DNA of 64,000 nucleotides, taken from Variovorax paradoxus. GTDB taxonomy: Bacteria; Pseudomonadota; Gammaproteobacteria; Burkholderiales; Burkholderiaceae_C. The notes under the pieces were generated by a model. The model did not search any database, was not told the DNA's origin, and saw only the letters and a program-made list of their open reading frames with translations. Below are positions 48,200 through 56,649 of this stretch, piece by piece. Where the stretch lies: positions 678,501 to 742,500 of the forward strand of contig CP063167.1 of the NCBI GenBank assembly GCA_016806145.1, read 5' to 3'. The translations under genes and the position numbers were made by a program. Position 1 is the stretch's first letter, and the number at the start of each line of letters is the position of its first letter.

Positions 48200-49828
48200 A
48201 TGACGCAGCAATCCATTGCGGAACTCGTCGCGCGCGGCTGCGCGGCCCATGGCGTGAAACGCGCGTTCGGCGTGCCGGGCGGCGGCAGCTCGCTCGACCT
48301 GATCGAGGCCTTCGACCGCCACGGCATCGACTTCGTGCTGTGCCGCACCGAAACCGGTGCCGCGCTGATGGCCGCGGCCGATGCGGAACTGCGCCATGGC
48401 TTCGGCGTCGCCGTCGCGACGCAGGGCCCGGGCGCCGCCAGTGCGATGAACGGACTGGCCCATGCGAGCCTGGACCGGGCACCGGTGCTCTTCATCAGCG
48501 ATGGCTGGACCGACGCGCAACGCGCGCTCGATGCGCACCAGGTGTTCGACCAGCACGCGATGTCCGCGCCGGTCGTCAAGGCCGCGGCACGGCTCGAGTC
48601 CGAGGCTCCGGCGCTCGAGTTCGACAGGCTGGTCGACGCGATGCTGGCCGCGCCCTGGGGACCGGCGCACCTCGTGTTGACGGGCGCCAACGCGAAACGG
48701 CGCGTGGTCATCGATGCGACCGCGCCGCCGCGGCCGGCGCCGGCAAGCGCGCCGCAGCCACAAACACGGTTGCAGGCCGACGCCACGGCCCTGCTCGCGC
48801 GGGCGAAGCGACCGGTCGTCCTGCTGGGCCTGGAAGCGCGCGAGCCCCGAACCCTGCAGCAGGTGGTGCGGCTCGTGCAGCAACTGCATTGCCCGGTGCT
48901 GACCACCTACAAGGCCAAGGGACTGTTCAGCGACGACGCCGAATGGACGGTCGGCCACGTCACGGGCGGCGCCGCCGAACGAGCCACGCTCGATGCGGCG
49001 GACCTCGTGCTCTCGATCGGGCTCGACCCGGTCGAGCTGATCGGCCCGGTGCGCTGCGGCGACACGCCGGTGCTCGAGCTCGCCCTGTTCACGCGGCCGG
49101 TGCAGCCGGTGCGGGCCGCGGCGAGCCTGCTGGGCCCGCTCGCGCCCGCGCTGGCCTCCCTGCTGCCCGAATGCCGCCGCTCGCAGTGGAGCTCCGAGGA
49201 GATAGCCGCGCTGCGCCTCGGAATGCGCGAGCGCCTCGGCTGCGCGGGCGGCGAGGACGGTGCGGCGCTGTCGCCGCAGGCCGTGGTGGAGGTCGCGCTC
49301 GACGCGGCCGCGTCGCCGCGGCCCGCGATCACGGTCGACGCCGGTGCCCACATGTTCTCCGCCATGGCGCTCTGGCGCGCCGATGTGCCGGGCGGCGCGC
49401 TGATCTCGAACGGCCTGGCGACCATGGGCTTCGCCCTGCCCGCCGCCATCGCGCGCGCGCTGCACGATCCCGCCCGGCCGACGCTCGCGTTCACCGGCGA
49501 TGGCGGCCTGATGATGTGCGCGGGCGAACTGGCCACCGCGGCGCAGCAACGCGCGCGGCTGTGCGTGGTGGTCTTCAACGACGGCGCCCTGTCCCTGATC
49601 GCGCTCAAGCAGCGCAACCGGGGCATGGCGCCCGCCGGCGTCGGCTGGTCCCGCGCCGACTTCGCCGACGTCGCCCGTGGCTTCGGCCTGCGCGCCTTCA
49701 GCGTGCACGACGAGGCCGGCTACCGCCAGGCGCTGCGCGCCGCGCTCGACCACGACGGTCCGAGCCTGATCGACGTGCGCGTCGATCCCACCGGCTACCA
49801 GGCGCAGGCGCGCGCGCTGCGCGGCTGA
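48200..49828 (+). CDS. TPP-dependent 2-oxoacid decarboxylase-like enzyme
   Basis: A 542-residue TPP enzyme. The activating Glu51 is in CRTETGAAL, and the N-terminal loop is FGVPGGGSSLDL. The cofactor motif is GDGGLMMCAGEL at 433 with Asn-Asp in VVFNDGALSLI. The flanking ALDH and FMN oxidase genes make a benzoylformate-decarboxylase-type role (2-oxo acid to aldehyde) more likely than acetolactate synthesis. It is the same length as the TPP enzyme at 797, but the two differ clearly in sequence and are not a recent duplication. Confidence 0.88.
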   Translation: MTQQSIAELVARGCAAHGVKRAFGVPGGGSSLDLIEAFDRHGIDFVLCRTETGAALMAAADAELRHGFGVAVATQGPGAASAMNGLAHASLDRAPVLFISDGWTDAQRALDAHQVFDQHAMSAPVVKAAARLESEAPALEFDRLVDAMLAAPWGPAHLVLTGANAKRRVVIDATAPPRPAPASAPQPQTRLQADATALLARAKRPVVLLGLEAREPRTLQQVVRLVQQLHCPVLTTYKAKGLFSDDAEWTVGHVTGGAAERATLDAADLVLSIGLDPVELIGPVRCGDTPVLELALFTRPVQPVRAAASLLGPLAPALASLLPECRRSQWSSEEIAALRLGMRERLGCAGGEDGAALSPQAVVEVALDAAASPRPAITVDAGAHMFSAMALWRADVPGGALISNGLATMGFALPAAIARALHDPARPTLAFTGDGGLMMCAGELATAAQQRARLCVVVFNDGALSLIALKQRNRGMAPAGVGWSRADFADVARGFGLRAFSVHDEAGYRQALRAALDHDGPSLIDVRVDPTGYQAQARALRG

Positions 49829-49874
49829 ACCGCGCCCTTCTTTTCCCCTTCGACAAAAACCCCTGGAGACATCC

Positions 49875-50861
49875 ATGCCCAAGTGCTTCAAGAACCTGCT
49901 GGCCGGCCTGATCGGCCTCGGCCTCCTGCTGTCCGCGCTCGTCGCGGGCGCGCAAACGTCCGCGCCGAACTGGCCGACGCGGCCGATCCGCTGGATCGTG
50001 CCCTTCGCCGCCGGCGGCACGGCCGACGCGACCGCGCGCCACATCGCGCAGAAGCTCACCGAACGCTGGGGCCAGCAGGTGATGGTGGACAACAAGCCCG
50101 GCGCCAACACGATCATCGCGGCGGTGGAGGCCGCGCGCGCCGCGCCGGACGGCTACACCCTGTTCCAGCCGATCAACTCCACGCTCACCGTCAACCAGTT
50201 CGCCGTCACGAGGCTGCCGTACGACGCGCTCAAGGACTTCACCCCGATCGCCGTCATCGCCTCGGTGCCGCTGATCTTCGTGGCCAACGACACGATGCCG
50301 GCGCACACCATGCAGGAGTTCATCGCGCTGGCGAAGAAGTCCCCCGAGGCCTTCACGATGGGCGGTGGCGTGGTCGGCGTGCAGCTGGCCGCCGAGCGCT
50401 TCATGCGCGACGCGGGCGTGAAGACGCGGTACGTGGCCTACAAGAGCGGCGCCGACGTGACCAAGGGGCTGCTGTCGGGCGAGATCCATTCGGGCCTCGA
50501 TGGCGTGCCGGCCTATCCGCCGCTGTTCAAGGCGGGCAAGCTGCGCCCGCTGGCGACCAACAGCGCCCGGCGCATCGCCTCGCTGCCCGACGTTCCCACG
50601 CTGGGCGAACTCGGGCTGAAGAATTCGGAGGCCCCGATGTGGCACGCCCTCATGGGCCCGGCCGGCCTGCCCGCGCCGATCCGGCAGAAGATCTCGGACG
50701 ACCTCAAGGAAGTGCTCGCCATGCCCGACCTGCGCGACAAGATGGGCGCGCTCGGCCTGGAAGCGAACTGGATCGGCGCCGACGACTTCGTGAAGCTCAT
50801 CAAGTCCGAATCGGCCAACATGGGTCCGCTGGTGAAGGACCTCGGCATCCGGATGGAGTGA
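49875..50861 (+). CDS. Bug-family periplasmic solute receptor 7
   Basis: A 328-residue receptor with signal MPKCFKNLLAGLIGLGLLLSALVAGA. The mature start is NWPTRPIRWIVPFAAGGTAD. Hallmarks are MVDNKPGANTIIA, APDGYTLFQPINS, VAYKSGADVTKGLLSGEIHSG and LRPLATNSARRIASLPDVP. It is the second Bug in the same operon, 46 bases after the TPP gene and five before an SMP-30 lactonase gene. Confidence 0.93.
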   Translation: MPKCFKNLLAGLIGLGLLLSALVAGAQTSAPNWPTRPIRWIVPFAAGGTADATARHIAQKLTERWGQQVMVDNKPGANTIIAAVEAARAAPDGYTLFQPINSTLTVNQFAVTRLPYDALKDFTPIAVIASVPLIFVANDTMPAHTMQEFIALAKKSPEAFTMGGGVVGVQLAAERFMRDAGVKTRYVAYKSGADVTKGLLSGEIHSGLDGVPAYPPLFKAGKLRPLATNSARRIASLPDVPTLGELGLKNSEAPMWHALMGPAGLPAPIRQKISDDLKEVLAMPDLRDKMGALGLEANWIGADDFVKLIKSESANMGPLVKDLGIRME

Positions 50862-50866
50862 GCACC

Positions 50867-51811
50867 ATGTACGCCGCACCGCCAAGCCGGAAGTTCGAAG
50901 TCTTCGCCACCGTTCCCGAGCGCTTCCACGTCAGGAACAGAAGCTCCACCTGGGTCGACGTGCAGCTGCACGGGGCCAAGGCGCCCGCCTTCCTCGAAGG
51001 CCCGTCCTTCGACGCCCGGGGCGACCTCTGGGTGACCGACATCCCCTGGGGCCGCCTCTTCAGGATCGACCCCGAGGCGAACATGCACTGCGAGCTCGAG
51101 TACGACGGCGAGCCCAACGGCCTCGCGTTCCATCCCGACGGCCGCGCCTTCATCGCCGACAACAAGAACGGGCTGATGGTGTTCGACCCGCGCACCGGAA
51201 AGGTCGAGCCCTTCCTCGATCGCGCGCTCGTCCAGCGCTTCAAGGGGTTGAACGACCTGAGCTTCGCCTCGAACGGCGACCTGTACTTCACCGACCAGGG
51301 ACAGACCGGCCTGCACGATGCGACCGGCCGCGTCTATCGCCTCGCCGCCGATGGCCGGCTCGACTGTCTGCTCTCGAACGTGCCCAGCCCCAATGGCCTC
51401 GTGCTCAACCTGCACGAGGATGTGCTGTTCGTCGCCGTCACGCGCGCCAACGCGATCTGGCGTGTGCCGCTCGTGAAGCAGCACGGCCTCGTGACCAAGG
51501 TCGGCAGCTGGATCCAGCTGTCGGGTGGCGGCGGTCCCGACGGCCTCGCGCTCGACGAGGGCGGAGGCATCGCCGTGTGCCACGTGGGCCTGGGCGCGGT
51601 CTGGATCTTCGACGAGCTCGGCCAACCCGCGCTGCGGCTGGATTCGCCGGTCGGGCGCATGACCACCAACTGCGCCTACGGCGGGCCCGGCCGCGGGCGG
51701 ATCTTCGTCACGGCCGGCGAGCACGTGCTGGTCGCCGAAGTGCAGACCCCCGGCGCGCCCACGCAGGCGCAGCGGACGGCATCCGGCCAAGCGAAGGGCG
51801 CGCACGCATGA
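50867..51811 (+). CDS. SMP-30/gluconolactonase-family lactonase (2)
   Basis: A 314-residue propeller without a signal peptide. FLEGPSFDARGDLWVTDIPWGRLFRIDPE, YDGEPNGLAF, GLNDLSFASNGDLYFTDQGQTGLHDATGRVYRL, LLSNVPSPNGLVL and GGPDGLALDEGG match, motif by motif, the protein encoded at 35942. The two lactonases are evident paralogs serving different operons. Its stop overlaps the FMN oxidase ATG by four bases. Confidence 0.9.
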   Translation: MYAAPPSRKFEVFATVPERFHVRNRSSTWVDVQLHGAKAPAFLEGPSFDARGDLWVTDIPWGRLFRIDPEANMHCELEYDGEPNGLAFHPDGRAFIADNKNGLMVFDPRTGKVEPFLDRALVQRFKGLNDLSFASNGDLYFTDQGQTGLHDATGRVYRLAADGRLDCLLSNVPSPNGLVLNLHEDVLFVAVTRANAIWRVPLVKQHGLVTKVGSWIQLSGGGGPDGLALDEGGGIAVCHVGLGAVWIFDELGQPALRLDSPVGRMTTNCAYGGPGRGRIFVTAGEHVLVAEVQTPGAPTQAQRTASGQAKGAHA

Positions 51812-53022
51812 GCGCCACGCCTGCCCAATGCCTGAGCATCGCGGATCTGCAGCGCCAGGCACGTCGCTATCTCCCGCGGGTGATCTACGACTACCTCGAG
51901 GGCGGCGCCGACGACGAGGAGGCCCTCGCGCGCAACGAGCGCCGCCTGCGGACGCACCTGCTGCGGCCGCGCTATCTGGTGGACATCTCGACGCGCTCGC
52001 AGCAGGTCACCGTGTTCGGCAAGACCTACGGCTCGCCGTTCGGCATCGGCCCGATGGGCATGCTGGGAATGGTGCGCCACCAGGGCGACCTGCTGCTGGC
52101 CGAGACCGCGCATCGCAACGGGCTGCCCTTCGTGCTGTCCGGCGCCTCGAATGCCACGACCGAGGCCATCGCGGAGAAGGCACCGGGCGCCTGGCTCCAG
52201 TACTACCCGTGCAAGGACGCGAAGATCGAGGCCGACCTGCTGCGGCGGGCCGCAGCCAGCGGCATCGAGACGCTGGTGGTCACGGTCGACGTGCCGCTGC
52301 ATGCCAAGCGCGAGCGCAACATGCGCAGCGGCTGGGTGCGTCCCTACAAGCCGACACCCGCGGTGATCCTCGAGTCACTGCGCCATCCCGCCTGGGTCGC
52401 GCGCTACCTGCGCAACGGCCTGCCGGTGATGGAGAACGTCCTGCCCTATGCGCCCGCGGGCATCGGTGCGCGCGAGCTCACGAGCTTCTATGCGTCGCAG
52501 GTCCCCACGCCGCACCGCTGGTCGCTGGTCGAGCGGCTGCGCCAGCAATGGACGGGCCACCTGGTCCTCAAGGGCATCCTGAGCGCGGAAGACTCGCAAC
52601 ACGCCGCGACGCTGGGCGTGGACGGCGTGATCGTCTCCAACCACGGCGGCCGGCAACTCGATCGCGGGGTCGCTGCCATCGACGCGCTGCCCGAGGTCGT
52701 CGCCGCCGTCGGCAAGCGGATGGTCGTGATGTTCGACAGCGGCATCCGGCGCGGCTCCGACATCGCCGTGGCGCTGTGCCTGGGCGCGCGGCTGTGCTTC
52801 GTGGGCCGCGCCGCGGGCTATGGCCTGGCCGCGCACGGTGCCGCCGGCGCGCAGCGCGCGGTCGAGATTCTTCGCGCCGAACTGGACCTCACGCTCGGCC
52901 AGATCGGCTGCCCCAATGCAGCCGATCTGGCCCGCGACTTCCTGTGGGAGGAGCGCGGGCACCCGCCCGAGCCAGCGGACATCCGCGTCCCGCCGCGGGA
53001 GGTGGCCGCCGATGTCCAGTGA
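51808..53022 (+). CDS. FMN-dependent 2-hydroxyacid oxidase/dehydrogenase
   Basis: A 404-residue member of the lactate dehydrogenase (LldD), mandelate dehydrogenase and glycolate oxidase family. It starts with the family-typical DLQRQARRYLPRVIYDYLEGGADDE. It has PFGIGPMGMLGMV near the flavin, WLQYYPCKD, LVVTVDVPLHAKRERNMRSG, and LVLKGIL with the FMN Lys. The catalytic His is at 279 in VSNHGGRQLD, and DSGIRRGSDIAVAL closes the phosphate site. It converts a 2-hydroxy acid to the 2-oxo acid. With the TPP and ALDH genes it forms a mandelate-like series. Confidence 0.93.
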   Translation: MSATPAQCLSIADLQRQARRYLPRVIYDYLEGGADDEEALARNERRLRTHLLRPRYLVDISTRSQQVTVFGKTYGSPFGIGPMGMLGMVRHQGDLLLAETAHRNGLPFVLSGASNATTEAIAEKAPGAWLQYYPCKDAKIEADLLRRAAASGIETLVVTVDVPLHAKRERNMRSGWVRPYKPTPAVILESLRHPAWVARYLRNGLPVMENVLPYAPAGIGARELTSFYASQVPTPHRWSLVERLRQQWTGHLVLKGILSAEDSQHAATLGVDGVIVSNHGGRQLDRGVAAIDALPEVVAAVGKRMVVMFDSGIRRGSDIAVALCLGARLCFVGRAAGYGLAAHGAAGAQRAVEILRAELDLTLGQIGCPNAADLARDFLWEERGHPPEPADIRVPPREVAADVQ

Positions 53023-53737
53023 CCGTTCCCGCATGGCCGCGAGCCCGAATGCCTTCACCGCCCGGCTGCGCGCGCGCGAGCCCGTGACCATGGTCAATGT
53101 GGGCGGACGCAATCCCGACCTGATGCCGCTGCTTGCGCGCCACGGTGCGGATGCGGCCTTCATCGACTGCGAACGCACCGGGATCGGGCTGGATGCGGCC
53201 GCGGAGCTGATCGTCGCCGCGCGTGCCTGCGGCCTGCCCGCGGCCGTGCGCTCCCATTCGCGCGCGGGCCCCGAGCTGATCCGTCTGCTGGACCGCGGCG
53301 CCGATGCGCTCGTCGTGCCGCACATCGAGACCGCGGCCCAGGTCGAGGAGGCCGCGGAACTCGTGCGCTACGCCTGCGGCGAGGACGCGATCCGCAAGTC
53401 GCTGGTGATCCAGATCGAGACCCGGTCATCGCTCGAGTCGCTGCATGCGATCGCCGCGGTCCCGGGCGTGGATGCCTTCCTCATCGGTCCGAACGACATC
53501 GCCTACGAACTGGCCGGCCGACGCGGACGCCACACGCCGCAGACCCTCGCGGCCATCGACGAGGCCTGCGCCACCCTGCACGGCCTCGGTCGGAGCTTCG
53601 GCTATCCGGCCACGACCGAGGAACTGCCCTTGTTCCAGCGCCGTGGCGCCAACCTGCGCTACGTCTCGGTGGACTGGCTCATCGAGGCCGGCATGCGCGC
53701 CTGCGTCCCCCAAGAGCCGATCGGAGCACGGCCATGA
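53012..53737 (+). CDS. HpcH/HpaI-family aldolase
   Basis: A 241-residue class II pyruvate aldolase-like TIM barrel. FTARLRAREPVTMVNVGGRNPDLMPLLARHGADAAFIDCERTGI, AVRSHSRAGPELIRLLDRGADALVVPHIETAAQVEEA, LVIQIETRSSLESL and VDAFLIGPNDIAYEL are the HpaI signatures (metal Glu, Asp). It probably cleaves a hydroxy-oxo acid to pyruvate plus an aldehyde, or the reverse. ATG 53012 overlaps the oxidase end by eleven bases; ATG 53033 is an alternative. Its stop overlaps the next ATG. Confidence 0.9.
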   Translation: MSSDRSRMAASPNAFTARLRAREPVTMVNVGGRNPDLMPLLARHGADAAFIDCERTGIGLDAAAELIVAARACGLPAAVRSHSRAGPELIRLLDRGADALVVPHIETAAQVEEAAELVRYACGEDAIRKSLVIQIETRSSLESLHAIAAVPGVDAFLIGPNDIAYELAGRRGRHTPQTLAAIDEACATLHGLGRSFGYPATTEELPLFQRRGANLRYVSVDWLIEAGMRACVPQEPIGARP

Positions 53738-55005
53738 CGCGGACCGTGCGCCTCGAGGACCTGGACCTCGCCAGCTACGTGCGGCCCGGCGACGGCATCG
53801 TGTTCGGCCAGGGCACGGGCGAGCCGCTGAGCCTGACCGAGAGACTGGTGGCGCAGCGCGCCGCCTTCAGCGGCGCCGGCGTGTTCTTCTGCACCACCGC
53901 CTTCTCCAGCACCTTCGGTCCGCAGCACGCCGACCACCTGCGCTTCAGCGGCATCGGCGGCATCGGGTCGCTCAGGAAGCTCGTGGCCGCGGGCGCGCTC
54001 GACCCCATGCCGTGCCACTTCTCGTCGATCGGCCCGATGCTCGAGGCCGGGCAGATCCGCAGCGACGTGGTGATGCTGCTCGTGAGCCCCGCCAATGCGC
54101 GCGGCGAGCACAGCTTCGGCCTGGTCAACGACCATCTGCGCACGGCCCTGCGCCGCGCCCGCGTCGTGATCGCCGAGGTGAGCGCGAACGTGCCCTGGAC
54201 GCCCTGCGACGAACCGCTGCGCGCCGACGAGATCTCGGTGGTCGTGCCCACCGATCGCATGCCGATCGAACTGCCCACGGCGCGCTTCGGTGCGATCGAG
54301 CGGCAGATCGCCTCCAGGCTGGCCGACGCCATTCCCGATCGGGCGACCTTACAGATCGGCGTCGGTGCGATCCCCGAAGCCGTCGTCGCGATGCTGTCCG
54401 ATCGCCGCGACCTCGGCATCCATTCGGGAATGATCGGCGACTCGGTCGTCGACCTGGTGGAAAGCGGTGCCATCAGCAATGCGCACAAGGGCATCGATCC
54501 CGGCGTGACCGTCACCGGCATGCTGTTCGGCACCCGGCGCCTCTACCGCTTCGCGCACGAGAACCGAGGCCTGCGCCTGTGCCACGCGAGCTACACCCAC
54601 GCCGCCGCGACGCTGGCGCGCGTCAAGCGGCTCGTGTCCATCAACTCGGCGCTCGAGGTCGACCTGACCGGACAGGTCAACGCCGAAGCGATCGAGGGCG
54701 ACCACATCGGCGCGGTCGCGGGGCAGGTCGATTTCGTGCGCGCCGCATCGCAATCGGACGGCGGGGTCTCGATCATCGCGCTGCCGTCCACCGGGAAGGA
54801 CGGCCGCTCGAAGATCGTCAGCCGGCTCCATGGACCGGTGACGACGGCCCGCAGCGATGTCGACGTGATCGCCACCGAGCACGGCATGGCCCGGCTGCGA
54901 GGGCTGACGATCCGCGAGCGCGTGGCGGCCATGGTGTCGATCGCGGCGCCCGAGCACCGCGAGGCGCTGCAGCGCGAAGCAGGAGCACTGCTTCGCCGCG
55001 CGTGA
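53734..55005 (+). CDS. Acetyl-CoA hydrolase/4-hydroxybutyrate-type CoA-transferase
   Basis: A 423-residue class I CoA-transferase-fold protein. GQGTGEPLSLTERLVAQ, HFSSIGPMLEAGQIRSDVVMLLVSPANARGEHSFG, LQIGVGAIPEAVVAML, LGIHSGMIGDSVVDLVESGAI, SINSALEVDLTGQVNAE and ATEHGMARLRG are the Ach1/Cat2-type signatures. The catalytic Glu is expected in the SALEVDLTGQ region. It would activate a carboxylate with acyl-CoA. It is last in the eight-gene operon and ends five bases from a convergent gene. Confidence 0.9.
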   Translation: MTRTVRLEDLDLASYVRPGDGIVFGQGTGEPLSLTERLVAQRAAFSGAGVFFCTTAFSSTFGPQHADHLRFSGIGGIGSLRKLVAAGALDPMPCHFSSIGPMLEAGQIRSDVVMLLVSPANARGEHSFGLVNDHLRTALRRARVVIAEVSANVPWTPCDEPLRADEISVVVPTDRMPIELPTARFGAIERQIASRLADAIPDRATLQIGVGAIPEAVVAMLSDRRDLGIHSGMIGDSVVDLVESGAISNAHKGIDPGVTVTGMLFGTRRLYRFAHENRGLRLCHASYTHAAATLARVKRLVSINSALEVDLTGQVNAEAIEGDHIGAVAGQVDFVRAASQSDGGVSIIALPSTGKDGRSKIVSRLHGPVTTARSDVDVIATEHGMARLRGLTIRERVAAMVSIAAPEHREALQREAGALLRRA

Positions 55006-55010
55006 GCGAA

Positions 55011-55811
55011 TCAGGACGCCGCGATCACCGGAAAGTCCGTCCCCAACCACTTCTGATAGAGCTTGTTGAGCTCGCCATTCGCACGGTTGCGCGCGACGAA
55101 CTCGTCGAGCGTCTTCTTCAGCTCGGCCTGGCCGGGCCGCATGGCGATGGCCATGACCTGCTCGCGCACGGTGAACTTCTTCTCGTAGGTGTCGGGCGGC
55201 ACGCGCTTGGCGATCTGCGCGGCGACGGTGGTGGAGCAGCCGATCGCATCGACCTGGCCCGAGATCAGCGCCTGCATGCCCGAGGCATCGTCGTCGAAGC
55301 GGCGGATCTCGGTGCCCTCGGGCGCCATGGCGGTCAGCGCCACGTCCTGGACGCTCGCGCGCGCCACGCCGATGCGCCGCCCCTTGAGGTCGGCCGCGCT
55401 CTTGATGTCGACCTTCTTCGCGCCGTACAGGATCACGGTGGCGGTCGCATAGGGCGCCGAGAAGTCGACCTGCTTCGCGCGCTCGGGCGTGATCGCGAGC
55501 GAGGCCACGAGCAGGTCGACCTTGTTGGTCAGCAGGAACGGGATGCGGTTGGGCCCGGTGACGGGCACGAGGTTGAGCTTGACGCCGAGGTCCTTGGCCA
55601 GCAGCCGCGCGACATCGGCGTCGTAGCCGTCGGGCTGGTTCTGCGCATTGGTGGTGCCGTAGGGCGGAAAGTCCACGAGCAGCCCGATCGTGAGCTGGCC
55701 CTTCTTCTGGATTTCCGCGGCGCTTTGCGCCGCGGCGGCGCCGGACAGGCCGGCCATGGCGGCACCGGCCGCGACCGCCAGCAGCTGCCGGCGCGACATC
55801 GAATCGAACAT
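55011..55811 (-). CDS. Periplasmic amino-acid-type solute-binding protein
   Basis: A 266-residue family 3 binding protein. The Sec/Tat-like signal MFDSMSRRQLLAVAAGAAMAGLSGAAAA is followed by IQKKGQLTIGLLVDFPPYGTTNAQNQPDGYDADVARLLAKDLGVKLNLV. SLAITPERAKQVDFSAPY, LKGRRIGVARAS and MQALISGQVDAIGCS come later. Family members bind amino or organic acids for ABC importers. No permease or ATPase is adjacent; the only neighbour in the unit is the RraA-like gene 55 bases upstream. Confidence 0.92.
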   Translation of the reverse strand: MFDSMSRRQLLAVAAGAAMAGLSGAAAAQSAAEIQKKGQLTIGLLVDFPPYGTTNAQNQPDGYDADVARLLAKDLGVKLNLVPVTGPNRIPFLLTNKVDLLVASLAITPERAKQVDFSAPYATATVILYGAKKVDIKSAADLKGRRIGVARASVQDVALTAMAPEGTEIRRFDDDASGMQALISGQVDAIGCSTTVAAQIAKRVPPDTYEKKFTVREQVMAIAMRPGQAELKKTLDEFVARNRANGELNKLYQKWLGTDFPVIAAS

Positions 55812-55866
55812 GTGAGTCTCCTTGTTAATTAGTCGGCGAGTACGGGAGAAAAGCGAGGCGGCCCCG

Positions 55867-56553
55867 TCACATCACGCCGAAGGTCTCGAAGGCTTCGACC
55901 GTGCTCATCCCGTTGCGGATGGCGGTGCGCACCGCGTTCTCGGTGCTGGCCTTCTCGAGCGCGCGGCGCAAGGCCTCGACCTCGGCCTCCTTCGGCACGA
56001 TCAGCACGCCGTCCTGGTCGCCGAAGACGATGTCGCCCGGACGCACGCGCACGCCCTGGATCTCCACCGGCACGCGGTAGTCGACGACCTTGCCGCGCGG
56101 GCCCTGGTCCTGCGAATAGCCGCCGAGCGAGAAGACCGGCAGGCCCAGCTCCAGCACCTCGTTGGTGTCGCGCGAGTAGCCGTCGAGCACCGCGCCCGCC
56201 GCCTTCAGGTGCTGGGCCCGCGTCGTCATGAGCCCGCCCCAGAGCGCGAACTGCGGCGCGCAGCCGGTCGCGACATAGACCTCGTGGGGCTTCAGGTCGT
56301 CGAGCGCCTGGAACAGCAGGCCGAAGGGCTGCCGGCTCAGCGGCGTCTTGCCCTCGGGCTCGGTGCGCGCGAAGCAGTTGGTCTCGAGCACCGGCATCGC
56401 GCGGCCCGCGATCACCATCGAGCGCTCCACCGGCCGGATGGCGGGCGGCAGGAACTGCCGCAGCAGCCCCATGGTGTCGAGGATGTCGCCCACGACGGCG
56501 GGGAACAGCTTGGTCTTCATGAGCTGGAACAGCTCGTCATCGTCTTTCCACAT
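55867..56553 (-). CDS. RraA/HMG-aldolase-family protein (2)
   Basis: A 228-residue RraA-like protein. FPAVVGDILDTMGLLRQFLPPAIRP at the start, LKAAGAVLDGYSRDTNEVLELGLPVFS (the conserved GxxRD) and VRPGDIVFGDQDGVLIVPKE are the visible motifs. It is distinct from the 31352 protein. It is the first gene of a two-gene unit with the binding protein and is divergent from the FadR-type regulator, so it may act on what that regulator senses, probably a keto or hydroxy acid. Confidence 0.88.
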   Translation of the reverse strand: MWKDDDELFQLMKTKLFPAVVGDILDTMGLLRQFLPPAIRPVERSMVIAGRAMPVLETNCFARTEPEGKTPLSRQPFGLLFQALDDLKPHEVYVATGCAPQFALWGGLMTTRAQHLKAAGAVLDGYSRDTNEVLELGLPVFSLGGYSQDQGPRGKVVDYRVPVEIQGVRVRPGDIVFGDQDGVLIVPKEAEVEALRRALEKASTENAVRTAIRNGMSTVEAFETFGVM

Positions 56554-56631
56554 GCTTGTCTCTTCGTTCGTTCAGCCAGTCGATCAATGGCCCGATTGAA
56601 CGGGGCGCCCGCCTGGGTCGCAAGCTCTCAC

Positions 56632-56644
56632 CCTATATGATAGG
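56632..56644. promoter_or_regulatory. Candidate FadR-type operator
   Basis: CCTATATGATAGG is an inverted repeat (CCTAT/ATAGG with a three-base centre) ending five bases before the ATG of the GntR/FadR-type gene at 56650, in the gap to the divergent RraA gene. Position and symmetry fit an autoregulatory site. AT-rich content in this GC-rich DNA also allows it to be part of a -10 box. Confidence 0.5.
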
Positions 56645-56649
56645 TAGCG

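Noticed and set aside
797..49828. The two 542-residue TPP enzymes as a recent duplication
   Set aside because: Equal length and equal GDG position (433) are coincidental to the family's fixed architecture; their sequences differ throughout, including around the catalytic Glu.
46416..50116. Two minus-strand open frames of about 680 codons opposite the ALDH and TPP genes
   Set aside because: They are antisense to complete enzymes with intact active sites and show only compositional, non-domain sequence.
28384..50861. The repeated Bug genes as a tandem repeat or amplification
   Set aside because: Only short family motifs are shared; the rest of each protein and its DNA is divergent, so these are old paralogs and not a recent amplification.
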